This document shows positions 26,555-37,754 of a DNA stretch of 50,643 nucleotides, piece after piece. The position numbers and the translations under genes are program-made. Origin of the DNA: Erythrobacteraceae bacterium (lineage in GTDB: Bacteria; Pseudomonadota; Alphaproteobacteria; Sphingomonadales; Sphingomonadaceae); NCBI GenBank assembly GCA_027486035.1, contig JAIXPX010000035.1, positions 1-50,643 of the forward strand, in the 5' to 3' direction. Below the pieces are notes generated by a model, which was not told where the DNA came from, did not search any database, and worked only from the letters and a program-made list of their open reading frames with translations. Position 1 is the stretch's first letter. Each line of letters starts with the position of its first letter.

Positions 26555-27478
26555 TCAGGTCTTCACCCGTTTGCGCATCATGCCCTCCTGCGCGACGCTC
26601 GCGACGAGCTCGCCGGCGAGGTTGAAGATGCGTCCGCGGTTGAAGCCGCGCCCGCCGCCCGACCAGGGGGCATCGGTGGCGTAGAGCAGCCATTCGTCCG
26701 CCCGGGCATCGCGGTGGAACCACAGGGCGTGGTCGAGGCTCGCCCCGACCAGCTCATTGCGCATCCACGAGAGGCCATGGGGCAGGGCGCTGGTACCGAG
26801 CAGGGTGTAGTCACTCGCGTAGGTGATGATCGCGCGGTGGAGCTCGGGCGTATCATCGGGCCCGGTGATCGGGGCTGCGACCCTGAACCACGTGTGTGCC
26901 CGCGGCTCGCGCGGTTCGCGGCTCATCCAGTGCAGGCGGTCGATGGTGCGCATCTCGATCGGACGCGGGCGCAGCATCATCCGGCGCTGGGTTTCGGAGA
27001 GCTTTTCGCCCCATTGTTCAGCGATCTCGCGGCGCAGCTCCATGTCCGGGCGCAGATCGTCCGGGCGCGCGACGTCCGGCATCGGGGAATCGCTGTGCTC
27101 GAGGCCGTCCTCGGGCTGCTGGAAGCTGGCGGTGAGGTTGAGGATCGGGACCGCGATGCCCTCCTCGTTCTCCTGCGCGGCCACCACCCGGCGGTTGGCG
27201 AAGCTCCTGCCGTCGAAGTCGCGTTCGATCCGGTATTCGATCGGGGCGCCCTCGCGTCCGCCCCGCAGGAAATAGGCGTGGAGCGAGTGGGCGCGCTTGC
27301 CGTCCGCGACGGTGCTCTGCGCCGCTGCAAGCGCCTGGGCGAGCACCTGCCCGCCGAACACCCGCCCGATCCCGTCGTCCTGCGGCGGCCCGGCGAAGAC
27401 GTCGGCAGCGCGCTTCTCGACGGTGAGCAGGCGGATCAGGCCTGCGACAAGCTCTTGGTGGGTGGGTGTCTCGGTCAT
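26555..27478 (-). CDS. tesB: Acyl-CoA thioesterase II (double hotdog)
   Basis: 307 residues, the normal TesB length. Two hotdog domains: the first with GRVFGGQVLAQALAAA and SLHAYFLRGG, the second with ASLDHALWFHRD (catalytic Asp) and VASVAQEGMMRKR (catalytic Gln region). It hydrolyses acyl-CoAs of medium to long chain to free fatty acids and CoA, in the cytoplasm. Stop codon is 9 bp from the convergent stress protein stop. No operon partner is evident. Confidence 0.95.
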   Translation of the reverse strand: MTETPTHQELVAGLIRLLTVEKRAADVFAGPPQDDGIGRVFGGQVLAQALAAAQSTVADGKRAHSLHAYFLRGGREGAPIEYRIERDFDGRSFANRRVVAAQENEEGIAVPILNLTASFQQPEDGLEHSDSPMPDVARPDDLRPDMELRREIAEQWGEKLSETQRRMMLRPRPIEMRTIDRLHWMSREPREPRAHTWFRVAAPITGPDDTPELHRAIITYASDYTLLGTSALPHGLSWMRNELVGASLDHALWFHRDARADEWLLYATDAPWSGGGRGFNRGRIFNLAGELVASVAQEGMMRKRVKT

Positions 27479-27547
27479 GGCGCACGGCCATGCTTGGCGT
27501 TCACGCGCCCGTCAATCCCGGCACGTGCGCGGGCGGGAAACAACAAA

Positions 27548-27573
27548 CCCCGCCGGGATCGCTCCCGGCGGGG
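27548..27573 (-). terminator. Intrinsic terminator after hppA
   Basis: Perfect 11-bp stem CCCCGCCGGGA (27548-27558) / TCCCGGCGGGG (27563-27573) with a 4-base loop. On the minus strand it is followed by TTTGTTGTTT. It lies 28 bp beyond the hppA stop. Confidence 0.88.
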
Positions 27574-27601
27574 TGAGTTGGTCACCGTCAGGCGAGGTGG
27601 C

Positions 27602-29695
<2,094 letters not shown>

Positions 29696-29872
29696 GAGCA
29701 ATCCCCTCTCGTTTTTATGTTGCTTCCCGGTAGCGGGAGCATGCGCCTCGTTTTGATCCCATGGGCGCAGGGCGCACAGTCATAGGGGTTCGCGTAAAGC
29801 TGGCAAGCCTCGTGCCTGTGGGCATCCCGGTTTTGCGCGTTTTTGAGGGGGCTCGCGGGTTCCCCCGCCTTC

Positions 29873-30730
29873 CTACTGGTGCCGGAACCCGAGATTTTCG
29901 GGGGCGCCAAGAGCCTCCTCGCCGAGCAGGAGGGGCGCAGGGCCGCGCGCTGCGACCATGCCGATCCGGTGGGCCGCAACCGGCAGGCCGGCCGAGGGAG
30001 GGGCCGTGAAAAGCAGCTCGTAATCATCCCCCCAGCGCCAGGCCTCCGCCGCCCGGGAGGGGTCTGCAACGGGGATCGCGGAGGGCTCCAACGCGATGGT
30101 AACGCCGCTCGCCTCGGCCATGCGGTAGGCATCGAGCAGCAAGCCGTCCGAGACGTCCATCATCGCGCTGACGAGCGGGGCGAGGGCACGCCCCTCGGCA
30201 AGGCGCGGCACAGGGCGGTCGAAAGCGGCGCGGTGGCGGGGGTCGCCCTCGAACCCGAGCATCGCCCGCCCGACCGCCCCGGTGAGGTAGATGGCATCGC
30301 CTGCCCTGGCGCCGCTGCGCGAGGGGACGGGGGTGTGGAGGGCGCGCCCGATAGCGGTGAGGCCGAAGCTCCTTGTCCCCTCGCCCCCGACCGTATCGCC
30401 CCCGAGAAGCGGCGTGCCGAAGGCCTCAAGGGCCTCTCCCAACCCCCTGATAAACCGGGAATCCTCCTTCCCCAGCATATGCCCGAGCAGCACCCCGACC
30501 GGCTCGGCGCCCTTGGCGGCGAGGTCCGAGAGGTTGGTCGCCACCAGCTTCCATGCGACGTCCGCCATGTCGGCATCGGGGCGGAAATGGGTGCCCTCGA
30601 CCATCATGTCGTGGGTAAGGACGAGGGTCTCACCGCCGATGCCCAGCACCGCGCAATCGTCCAGCAATCCGCGCGCACCGGGATGGAGGGGGAGGCTTTT
30701 CAAGGCTGCGAGAAAATCGGGCTCGTTCAT
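29873..30730 (-). CDS. thiL: Thiamine-monophosphate kinase
   Basis: 285 residues, somewhat short for the family (usually 310-330). It phosphorylates thiamine monophosphate to the active cofactor thiamine pyrophosphate. Seen: DDCAVLGIG near residue 25, VLTHDMMVEGTHF, AWKLVATNLSDLAAKGAEPVG, LLGGDTVGG, and MMDVSDGLLLDA and GDDYELLFTA in the C-terminal half, all ThiL signatures. ATG 30730. The upstream gene is nusB, 172 bp away, with a parS site between; the nusB-thiL order is common in proteobacteria. Confidence 0.95.
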   Translation of the reverse strand: MNEPDFLAALKSLPLHPGARGLLDDCAVLGIGGETLVLTHDMMVEGTHFRPDADMADVAWKLVATNLSDLAAKGAEPVGVLLGHMLGKEDSRFIRGLGEALEAFGTPLLGGDTVGGEGTRSFGLTAIGRALHTPVPSRSGARAGDAIYLTGAVGRAMLGFEGDPRHRAAFDRPVPRLAEGRALAPLVSAMMDVSDGLLLDAYRMAEASGVTIALEPSAIPVADPSRAAEAWRWGDDYELLFTAPPSAGLPVAAHRIGMVAARGPAPLLLGEEALGAPENLGFRHQ

Positions 30731-30787
30731 GGCCCCAAGCCCATACAGGTTCGCCCCGGGCTTGTCGAAGGGGCGCCCCTTTACCGA

Positions 30788-30803
30788 TGTTTCACGTGAA
30801 ACA
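30788..30803. promoter_or_regulatory. parS centromere site (ParB binding)
   Basis: TGTTTCACGTGAAACA is a perfect 16-bp palindrome identical to the bacterial parS consensus. It lies between nusB and thiL in a 172-bp gap. ParB binds such sites, spreads, and with ParA segregates the chromosome origin; sites usually cluster near oriC. No second copy was found in this window. Confidence 0.85.
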
Positions 30804-30902
30804 GCGCAGCGATGGCCCTCTGGACCGGGGCTAAGGGGGGCTAAATCGCGCTGGAACCGGGCTGTAACGCGCTGCAGCCGCGCTACGCCTGCGCACAACC
30901 GA

Positions 30903-31370
30903 TCAGCCGCGCGCGTCCTTTGCGACCGCATCGAGGATGCCGTTGACGAACTTGGCCTGCCCGTCATCGAAGAAGGCCTTGGCGACCTCGACATATTCGT
31001 TGATCGCCACCGGCGCAGGGACATCGGCGCGGGCGAGCAGTTCGTAGGTGCCGGCGCGCAGCACCTGCAACATCGCCTTGTCGAGCCGCGCGAGGCTCCA
31101 TCCGGCCGCCAGCTTGCTTGCCACCAGTGCATCGATCTCGGCCCGGCGGGCATCCACTCCGCGCACCACGTCATCGAAGAAGGGCACCTCGGCATCGGCA
31201 TATTCGGCCTCGTCGAAGTCATCGTCGTCGATCGTGCGCCCCAACCGGTGCTGGTGGAACTCGTCGAGCAGGCGGGCGAGCGCGGTGCCCTCCATGTGCT
31301 GCTGGTAGAGCGCCTGCACGGCGGCGAGCCGCGCGGCAGAACGCGCTTGGGAACGGGCGGGGCTGTTCAT
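30903..31370 (-). CDS. nusB: Transcription antitermination factor NusB
   Basis: 155 residues. NusB, with NusE (S10), binds boxA RNA to keep polymerase going through rRNA operons. Seen: SAARLAAVQALYQQHMEG at the N-terminus, an acidic variable loop (IDDDDFDEAEY), and the conserved LDKAMLQVLRAGTYELL with PVAINEYVEVAKAFFDD and FVNGILDAVAK at the C-terminus. The ATG overlaps the hisD stop by four bases (ATGA), so it is coupled to the histidine genes. Confidence 0.96.
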   Translation of the reverse strand: MNSPARSQARSAARLAAVQALYQQHMEGTALARLLDEFHQHRLGRTIDDDDFDEAEYADAEVPFFDDVVRGVDARRAEIDALVASKLAAGWSLARLDKAMLQVLRAGTYELLARADVPAPVAINEYVEVAKAFFDDGQAKFVNGILDAVAKDARG

Positions 31371-32665
31371 CGGATTCTCAATTCCACGGATTTGGCATGG
31401 GCCGGCAGCCCTTCGGCATGGGCGAGAGTTGCGGCCGCGGGGCCGACCGCCTTGAAGGACGCGGCATCGAGCCCGAGAAAGCTGGTGCGCTTCATGAAGT
31501 CGAGCACCGAAAGCCCGCTCGAAAAGCGTGCGCGGCGCCCCGTCGGCAGCACGTGGTTCGGCCCGGCGACATAGTCACCGACCGCCTCGGGCGTCATCCG
31601 GCCAAGGAAGATGCTCCCGGCATGGCGGATCGCCTTCAGGTAAGGCTCGGGATCGTCCACCGCGATCTCGACATGCTCGGCGGCGAGCCGGTTGGCGAGG
31701 GCGGGGGCTTCGGCGAGGAGATCATCGACCACGATCATCACCCCGTGCGCATCCCAGCTTGCCCGGGCCGTGCGGGCGGTGGAAAGCTGGGTGATCTGCA
31801 AGTCGATGCAGTCCTCCACCTGCCGCGCGAAGGCAGCATCATCGGTGATCAGGATCGATTGCGAGGTCGGGTCATGCTCGGCTTGGCTGAGCAGGTCGGC
31901 GGCGATCCAGTCGGGATCGTTCGTGCCATCGGCAATCACGAGGATTTCCGAAGGCCCGGCGACCATGTCGATGCCGACCACGCCGTAAAGCTGGCGCTTG
32001 GCCTCGGCCACCCAGGCATTGCCGGGGCCGGTGATGACATCGACCGGGCGGATGCGCTCGGTGCCGTAAGCGAGCGCCCCCACCGCCTGCGCCCCGCCGA
32101 CACGCCAGATCTCGTCCACGCCCGCGATGTGCGCGGCGGCGAGCACCAGCGGATTGGCCGCGCCCTTGGGGGTGGGGGTGACGACCACCAGCCGCCCGAC
32201 ACCTGCCACCCGCGCGGGGATCGCATTCATCAGCAGCGAGGAGGGATAGGCCGCGCGCCCGCCGGGGACATAGAGCCCCGCCGCGTCCACCGCCCGCCAG
32301 ATCGCGCCGAGCCGGACGCCCGCCGCATCCACATAGTCGCGGTCCTGCGGAAGCTGGGCCTCGTGATAGGCGCGGATGCGCGCCGCGGCGAGTTCCAGCG
32401 CCTCGCGCAAGGTCTGGTCAAGATCGCGGTAGGCCGCCTCGCAGGCCTCGCGGGTGATGACCCAGTCCGCTTCTTCAGCCAGCGCATAGCCATCGAAGCG
32501 CTGGGTATAGTCGACCAGCGCCGCATCGCCGCGCAGCTTCACTGTCTGGAGGATGTCGGCGACCTGGCCTGCGACATCGCCGTCGGATTCGCGCCGGGCA
32601 TCGACGATGCGGGCGAACCGGCCGGCGAAATCGGGGTCGGCGGTGCGCAGCAGCGAGACTGTCAT
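31367..32665 (-). CDS. hisD: Histidinol dehydrogenase
   Basis: 432 residues, normal length. It carries out the last two steps of histidine synthesis (histidinol to histidinal to histidine) with NAD+ and zinc. Seen: the [15 protein letters not shown] region, [45 protein letters not shown] with LLSQAEHDP, and [21 protein letters not shown] at the end. ATGA overlaps on both sides (hisG upstream, nusB downstream) place it in one translational unit. Confidence 0.97.
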   Translation of the reverse strand: MTVSLLRTADPDFAGRFARIVDARRESDGDVAGQVADILQTVKLRGDAALVDYTQRFDGYALAEEADWVITREACEAAYRDLDQTLREALELAAARIRAYHEAQLPQDRDYVDAAGVRLGAIWRAVDAAGLYVPGGRAAYPSSLLMNAIPARVAGVGRLVVVTPTPKGAANPLVLAAAHIAGVDEIWRVGGAQAVGALAYGTERIRPVDVITGPGNAWVAEAKRQLYGVVGIDMVAGPSEILVIADGTNDPDWIAADLLSQAEHDPTSQSILITDDAAFARQVEDCIDLQITQLSTARTARASWDAHGVMIVVDDLLAEAPALANRLAAEHVEIAVDDPEPYLKAIRHAGSIFLGRMTPEAVGDYVAGPNHVLPTGRRARFSSGLSVLDFMKRTSFLGLDAASFKAVGPAAATLAHAEGLPAHAKSVELRIR

Positions 32666-33342
32666 GCGGCGCTCCGCTGCTCGGCGTCGCGGCGGAACGC
32701 GTCGACCAGCGCGGCGACGCGGCGGTCGGTCTTCAGGGCGGTGCGGTTGACGATCAGCCGCGCCGAGATCTCGAGGATCACGTCGGTCTCTACAAGGCCG
32801 TTATCCTTCAGCGTCTTGCCGGTCGAGACGAGGTCGACGATCTGGCGCGCAAGGCCCAGGGAGGGGGCCAGCTCCATCGCGCCGTTCAGCTTCACGCATT
32901 CCGCCTGCACCCCTGCGGCCTCGAAATGGCGGCGGGTGAGGCTGGGATATTTGGTCGCGACGCGCAGGTGGCTGGCGGCTCCGGCTTCGTCGGTGTCCGA
33001 CGCCATCCGCGCCACGGACAGGCGGCACAGCCCGATGCCGAGATCGACCGGGGCGTAGAGATCGGCGTAGTCGAATTCCTCGATCACGTCCGAACCGACG
33101 ATCCCCACCTGCGCCGCACCATGGGCGACGAAGGTTGCGACATCGAAAGCCCGCACGCGGATGATCCGCATGTCGGGGCGCGTGGTCCCGAAGGCGAGCG
33201 CGCGGCTCTTGGGATCGTGGAACTCGGCCTCCGGCTCCACCCCCGCGCGCGCCATCACGGGCAGCGCCTCGTCGAGGATGCGCCCCTTGGGGACAGCGAA
33301 GGTCAGCTGTCCGATATTGTCGGGAAGGCCGATGATGGTCAT
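32662..33342 (-). CDS. hisG: ATP phosphoribosyltransferase catalytic subunit (short form)
   Basis: 226 residues, the short form that lacks the C-terminal regulatory domain. It makes phosphoribosyl-ATP, the first committed step of histidine synthesis. Seen: [47 protein letters not shown] and [14 protein letters not shown] with the PRPP-binding loop. Short HisG works only with HisZ, a HisRS-like protein, and hisZ is not in the window, so it must be elsewhere. ATG 33342. The divergent DUF2332 gene starts 39 bp away, so both promoters are squeezed together. Confidence 0.95.
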   Translation of the reverse strand: MTIIGLPDNIGQLTFAVPKGRILDEALPVMARAGVEPEAEFHDPKSRALAFGTTRPDMRIIRVRAFDVATFVAHGAAQVGIVGSDVIEEFDYADLYAPVDLGIGLCRLSVARMASDTDEAGAASHLRVATKYPSLTRRHFEAAGVQAECVKLNGAMELAPSLGLARQIVDLVSTGKTLKDNGLVETDVILEISARLIVNRTALKTDRRVAALVDAFRRDAEQRSAA

Positions 33343-33381
33343 GATCGGGGGCGCACTTAGGGTCGGACGGGAAAAAGGGCA

Positions 33382-34476
33382 ATGGTGATGGCGGCGGGCG
33401 AGGCGGGAATCATGGGCCTCGAGGACTTTACCGCCGCGCTCGAGTGGCAGGCCCGCCATGCCGAGGAAAACGGTGCTCCCGCGACGGCCCGCGTGATCCG
33501 CGCGCTGGCGGGCGTGCGGGCGAGCGACACCGCGACCGGACGCCGGATCGCTGGCTGGCAGGGCCTGACATTGAAGGACGCAATGCCGCTCAGGATTGCG
33601 GGCGGCTTTCACCACCTTGTGCTGACGGGTGCGGACGAGCGGCTGGCGGCGGTGTATCGCGGCGAGGTGATCGATCAGGCGGTGGTCGATGCGCTGGTGC
33701 TCGATCTGGCACACAGGTTCGATGCGCGGCTGCTCCCCTGGCTCGACGGCCCGCCGCAGACCAACGAGGCGGGGCGCGCGGCGAGCATCATGGCGGGGCT
33801 GCTGTGGCTGGCGGCGCGGGTGCGTGTCCCCCGCTTCGACCTGTTCGAGCTTGGCGCGAGCGCTGGGGTCAACACGATGATCGACCGCTATTTCTTCCGG
33901 CTTGGGGAGACCGAGGTTGGGCCTGAGGCGTCACCAATGCGGATCGTGCCCGAATGGCGCGGCGCCTCTCCGCCCGCGCCGCCAGCGGGTTTCTCCATCG
34001 CGTCAGTGAAGGGCTGCGACATCGCTCCGATCGACCTCGCCGATCCCGAGGCGGCGCTGCGCCTCAAGGCCTATGTCTGGCCCGATGCGGGCGAGCGCAT
34101 GGCGCGGATCGATGCGGCGATCGCGCTGGCAGGCCAGCAGCCGCCCGATCTGGTCGCCGCCGACGCGGGGGACTTTGCCGCCGCGATGCTCGCCCTTGCG
34201 CCGCAGCCGGGCACCGCGCGGGTGATGTTCCATTCGATCATGTGGCAATACATGCCCGCCGCCACGCAAGCCCGCATCACCGCCGCCTTCGAGGCCGCAG
34301 GCGCTGCCGCCACTCCTGATCGCCCGCTCGGCTGGATCGCGCTGGAAACAGACCCCGCCACCTTCCGCCACGAATTGCGCGTCCGCCTGCGGGACGGCGC
34401 AGACCACCGCGGAGAGGAGCAGCTGCTGTCCGACGCCCACCCGCACGGCGCATGGGTGGAGTGGATCGCGGGTTAG
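33382..34476 (+). CDS. DUF2332 family protein
   Basis: 364 residues. I recognise a DUF2332-type protein from the pattern [21 protein letters not shown], in which GASAG resembles a methyltransferase-like or nucleotide-binding turn, preceded by [16 protein letters not shown]. Function unknown. The start could be ATG 33382 or ATG 33388, six bases later. No signal peptide or membrane helix. It is divergent from hisG (39 bp) and its stop overlaps that of the alpha/beta hydrolase by four bases (convergent TTAG). Confidence 0.75.
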   Translation: MVMAAGEAGIMGLEDFTAALEWQARHAEENGAPATARVIRALAGVRASDTATGRRIAGWQGLTLKDAMPLRIAGGFHHLVLTGADERLAAVYRGEVIDQAVVDALVLDLAHRFDARLLPWLDGPPQTNEAGRAASIMAGLLWLAARVRVPRFDLFELGASAGVNTMIDRYFFRLGETEVGPEASPMRIVPEWRGASPPAPPAGFSIASVKGCDIAPIDLADPEAALRLKAYVWPDAGERMARIDAAIALAGQQPPDLVAADAGDFAAAMLALAPQPGTARVMFHSIMWQYMPAATQARITAAFEAAGAAATPDRPLGWIALETDPATFRHELRVRLRDGADHRGEEQLLSDAHPHGAWVEWIAG

Positions 34477-35366
34477 CCCGCCAGAAACGCCTCCAGCGCC
34501 GCATTGACTGCCTCGGGCGCTTCCCATGGCACGAAATGCCCGCAGTCCGGCACACGCACGATGGTGAGCGGGTCGATGATCTCCTCCAGCCCTTCGAGGT
34601 TTTCGGGCGGCAAGGCGAGGTCGTCCAAGGCCCAGATCACCAGCGTCGGGATGGTCAGCCTGGGCAGGGCGGGGGGCGTCCAGCCCTCGGGAACCGCGAA
34701 AGGCGCGTCCATCGGCGGCACGTCGATCGGGCTCGCGCGGTAGTAGTTGAGCATCCCGAAGGCCGCATCGCGGTTCTGCCAGTCGAGGAGGAGCGCGTCG
34801 CGTTCCTCGGGCTCCATCTTACTGGGGCGGTCCCACTTGACCTCCTTCAGCAGCAGGCCGGTGAGCCCGTGCTCCTTCACCAGCGCGTCATTGGCGGGGT
34901 CGCGAAAGCCGCGGATATACTGGCTCGCCGCGCGCTGGCCGGGGTGGGTATAGAGCAGCTTCTGGAAGATCACCGGATGGGGCGCATTGGCGATCACGGC
35001 GCGGGTGACGCGGGCGTGCTGCCCGCCCAATGCCACGCCCCAGGCAATCGCGCCGCCCCAGTCGTGGCCGACGATGGTGAACTGCGCGATCCCCAGCGCG
35101 TCTGCCAGCAGGAACACGTCACCGATCAGCTTGTCGGGGGTGTAGGCCTCGACCGCCTGCGGCTTGGAAGAGCCGCGATAGCCGCGCTGGTCGGGTGCGA
35201 TGCAGCGGAACCGGTCGGAGAAGTGCGCGATCTGGTGGCGCCAGGTGCGGTGGCTTTCCGGGAAGCCGTGGAGGAAGATCAGCACCGGCGCGTCCACCGG
35301 GCCTTCGTCGACGATATCGAGGTGGATGCCGGTGGGCAGGTGCACCCGCTTGAGATCGAATGCCAT
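34473..35366 (-). CDS. Alpha/beta hydrolase, epoxide hydrolase/haloalkane dehalogenase-like
   Basis: 297 residues. Oxyanion motif HGFPES (33-38), nucleophile Asp102 in VGHDWGGAIAWG, an acidic residue in WALDDLALPPEN and the catalytic His in CGHFVPWEAP. An Asp nucleophile with HGxP is typical of epoxide hydrolases and fluoroacetate dehalogenases; the exact substrate cannot be told. Its ATG overlaps the stop of the SDR gene by one base (TGATG), so the two are co-translated and may act on the same compound. Confidence 0.9.
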   Translation of the reverse strand: MAFDLKRVHLPTGIHLDIVDEGPVDAPVLIFLHGFPESHRTWRHQIAHFSDRFRCIAPDQRGYRGSSKPQAVEAYTPDKLIGDVFLLADALGIAQFTIVGHDWGGAIAWGVALGGQHARVTRAVIANAPHPVIFQKLLYTHPGQRAASQYIRGFRDPANDALVKEHGLTGLLLKEVKWDRPSKMEPEERDALLLDWQNRDAAFGMLNYYRASPIDVPPMDAPFAVPEGWTPPALPRLTIPTLVIWALDDLALPPENLEGLEEIIDPLTIVRVPDCGHFVPWEAPEAVNAALEAFLAG

Positions 35367-36175
35367 CACTGCTGCTCCAGCTTGTCCATGTAGCCCTTGG
35401 CGACCATGCCGGCGACCTGATCGAACAGGGCTTCGGGCGTGCGGCGCGCTTCGCCCATGGCGAGTTCCATGCCCTCGGCCACGATGATCTCGCGCGTCCC
35501 CTCGGCGATGGCGTCGAGCATCTGGCGCGCGGCGACGTCGGCAGGGATTCCTTCGTCGATGGCCTTGTCGCTGCGCCCGCGCACCGCCCCGTCGGCGGTG
35601 AGCGCGTTCCTCGACACGTTGGTCTGCACCGAGCCGGGGTAGATGGTGTGCACCGAGACGCCGTTGATCGACAGCTCGGCCCGCAGGGCATCGGCATAGC
35701 CCGCGAGCCCGAACTTGGCGGCGCTGTAAGCGGTGCGCATCGGCACCCCGACCTTGCCCGCGATCGACGAGATGAACCCCAGCGCCCCCGAACCGCGCTC
35801 CGCCATGTGGCCGATCAGCCCTTGCGTGAAGGCGATCTGGGCGAGGAGATCGACTTCCAGAATGTCGCGGTAGACCTGCATCGCGGTCTTCAATGCGCGG
35901 CTCCTCTGGGAAATCCCGGCATTGGCGAAGGCGATGTCGACGCCGCCCTTCCAGGCGATGGCCTTCGCGGTGGCATCGGCCAGCGCCGCCTCGTCGCGCA
36001 CGTCGAAGGCGAGGATCAGCGTCTCGCCGCAGTCGGCTGCCACCTCGGCGAGCCGCGCCGCGTCTCGCCCCGAGAGCACCACATGGGCACCCCGCGCCGC
36101 CAGCTCCCGCGCCAGGCTTGCGCCGATGCCCGATGATGCGCCGGTGATCCACGCCACCTTGCCTGCATAGTCCAT
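35366..36175 (-). CDS. Short-chain dehydrogenase/reductase (SDR)
   Basis: 269 residues, classical SDR. Cofactor motif TGASSGIG (11-18), FANAGISQRSR, the catalytic Ser in FISSIAGKVG and YxxxK in TAYSAAKFGLAGYA. The C-terminal tail extends with GMVAKGYMDKL. It oxidises or reduces an alcohol/ketone with NAD(P)(H). RBS AGGGAGAGAG lies before the ATG. It forms a two-gene operon with the alpha/beta hydrolase. Confidence 0.93.
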   Translation of the reverse strand: MDYAGKVAWITGASSGIGASLARELAARGAHVVLSGRDAARLAEVAADCGETLILAFDVRDEAALADATAKAIAWKGGVDIAFANAGISQRSRALKTAMQVYRDILEVDLLAQIAFTQGLIGHMAERGSGALGFISSIAGKVGVPMRTAYSAAKFGLAGYADALRAELSINGVSVHTIYPGSVQTNVSRNALTADGAVRGRSDKAIDEGIPADVAARQMLDAIAEGTREIIVAEGMELAMGEARRTPEALFDQVAGMVAKGYMDKLEQQ

Positions 36176-36225
36176 GTCTCTCTCCCTTTGAGGGGAGGAC
36201 TAGCGAGCGCGCAGGGACTGCGCAA

Positions 36226-36678
36226 TCAGGTTGCGGAATGAGACCGGATCATCTCGGCGAGGTTCACCGGAAACACGGCTTCGTGCCAGCTTTCGAGCTC
36301 GTCTAGCGTGAACCAGCGGTGCTGCGTCATCAGCTTCTGTTCGAGCGCGGTGTGGCCCGCCGTATCGATCCGCGCTTCGCCGACGCGCAGGAGGAAGAAG
36401 CGCTCGTCGGCCTGCACCGGCTCGCCTTCGACCGTGACGAATTCGGGCGTCATCCGCGCGATCTGGGGGCCGGGGTCGGCGGTGATGCCGGTCTCCTCGA
36501 AGAGCTCGCGCCGCGCCGCATCTTCGAAACTCTCGCCCGGATCGACCTCGCCGCCCGCCGTCACCCAGAAGGGATCGCGACCCGGCACGTCATAGCGGAA
36601 CATCAGCGCGCGGCCTTCAGGATCAAGCACGATCAGCCGCGCCGCGCGGCGCAGGCGCAGGGCGGGGTTGAGCGCCAC
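36226..36678 (-). CDS. NUDIX hydrolase
   Basis: 150 residues. The Nudix box G-x5-E-x7-REUxEExGU is fully present from G43 through E49 and RELFEETGI (57-65). It hydrolyses a nucleoside diphosphate linked to another moiety; substrate unknown. It starts with GTG at 36678, supported by GGAGG six bases upstream. The start lies one base from the bolA stop, so they form an operon. Confidence 0.92.
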   Translation of the reverse strand: MALNPALRLRRAARLIVLDPEGRALMFRYDVPGRDPFWVTAGGEVDPGESFEDAARRELFEETGITADPGPQIARMTPEFVTVEGEPVQADERFFLLRVGEARIDTAGHTALEQKLMTQHRWFTLDELESWHEAVFPVNLAEMIRSHSAT

Positions 36679-36679
36679 T

Positions 36680-36946
36680 CTAGGCCTCCGGCACGCTCGC
36701 CTTGATCGCCACCGCGTGGACCCGCTGGCCGACGATATCGCCGAGCGCGGCGATCACCGCGCGCTGGCGGGCGAGGCGGTTCATGGCTGCGAAGGCCGCG
36801 GCCTCGATCTCGACGGTGAAATGCGATTCGCCCGATCCGTCGTCGCCCATGTGGCCCGAATGCTTGGCGCTGTCGTTGATGATCGCGAGGCGGGTGGGGG
36901 CAAAGGCTTCGGTCAACAGCGCGTGCATTTCCTCGGCGACACTCAT
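36680..36946 (-). CDS. bolA: BolA family protein
   Basis: 88 residues. BolA-type fold: AEEMHALLTEAFAPTRLAII, the DDGSGESHFTVEIEAAAF central part, and VHAVAIKASVPEA at the end with a conserved His before the C-terminus. BolA proteins partner monothiol glutaredoxins in iron-sulfur handling. No Cys-rich feature is seen. ATG at 36946. It is divergent from the J-domain gene and upstream of the NUDIX gene. Confidence 0.9.
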   Translation of the reverse strand: MSVAEEMHALLTEAFAPTRLAIINDSAKHSGHMGDDGSGESHFTVEIEAAAFAAMNRLARQRAVIAALGDIVGQRVHAVAIKASVPEA

Positions 36947-37025
36947 CACGGCTTTCCTTCTTTGCATCGGTTTTGCTGGCGTTCGGGCTTGGAACTTGGG
37001 CGCCCCATCGCCATTCACAAGTCCT

Positions 37026-37619
37026 ATGCCTTCACCACGATTCCACGGCCGCGTCGAGAGCAAGGGACGCGCCTGCGAGCGGCCCGGCTGCCGCGAGGCG
37101 GGCGAGTTCCGCGCACCGGGCCGCCGCCCGCACGGCTTCGACGGGCCGGGCGAGTGGCGCTGGTTCTGCCTGCCCCACGTGCGTGAATTCAACGCCGGAT
37201 ACGACTGGTTCGAAGGCATGAGCGCCGAGGAAATCCTGCGCGCGCAGTCGCCGATTGCCGGGTGGCAGACCGAAAGCCGGGTGTTCCGCCCCACCGCCGG
37301 GATCGACGATGCGCCCCGCTGGGCCGACTATGCCGATCCGCTCGATGCCATCAGCGCCCGCGCGCGGGGCATCAGGTCACGCGCCGAGCGCGAGGCGAGG
37401 GCCGCGATGTCCGGGCGGTTCTCGAAGGAGGAGGCGGCCGCGCTCGAGGTCATGGGCCTCGGTTCCGATACCGACCGCACGCGGCTGCGCCGCCGCTATT
37501 CCGAGCTGGTGCGCCGCTACCACCCCGACCGCAACGGCGGGGATCGTGCCCACGAGGCCAAGCTGACGGCGGTGGTCGATGCCTATCAGGTGCTCAAGAA
37601 AAGCGCCGCGCTGGCCTGA
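37026..37619 (+). CDS. J-domain protein (DnaJ-like, C-terminal J domain)
   Basis: 197 residues. The N-terminal part (1-140) holds CxxxxC-like pairs (CERPGCREAG and, later, FCLPHV) and has no known domain. The last 60 residues form a J domain (ALEVMGLG through YQVLKKS) with an HPD motif (HPDRNGG). HPD contacts DnaK, so it should stimulate Hsp70 ATPase. The frame is open upstream of ATG 37026, but the start is set by the homologous N-terminus. In many alphaproteobacteria this gene stands next to bolA and cobS; here bolA is divergent and cobS is displaced. Confidence 0.87.
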   Translation: MPSPRFHGRVESKGRACERPGCREAGEFRAPGRRPHGFDGPGEWRWFCLPHVREFNAGYDWFEGMSAEEILRAQSPIAGWQTESRVFRPTAGIDDAPRWADYADPLDAISARARGIRSRAEREARAAMSGRFSKEEAAALEVMGLGSDTDRTRLRRRYSELVRRYHPDRNGGDRAHEAKLTAVVDAYQVLKKSAALA

Positions 37620-37754
37620 GGGTTTTCGTGTTTGTGTGACCGCCTGCGCGGGCAAATCCTCGGCGCGCCTCCGACGCTTCGCGCCGGATCGCCTGCGGCT
37701 CGCGCGCGTGCGCTCGCGGCCCGTCCAATGGCGGGCCGATGCTTCGCCCGAAGA

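Noticed and set aside
31118..33058. Plus-strand open frame opposite nusB-hisD-hisG
   Set aside because: No domain match; the minus-strand genes are clear and coupled by ATGA overlaps.
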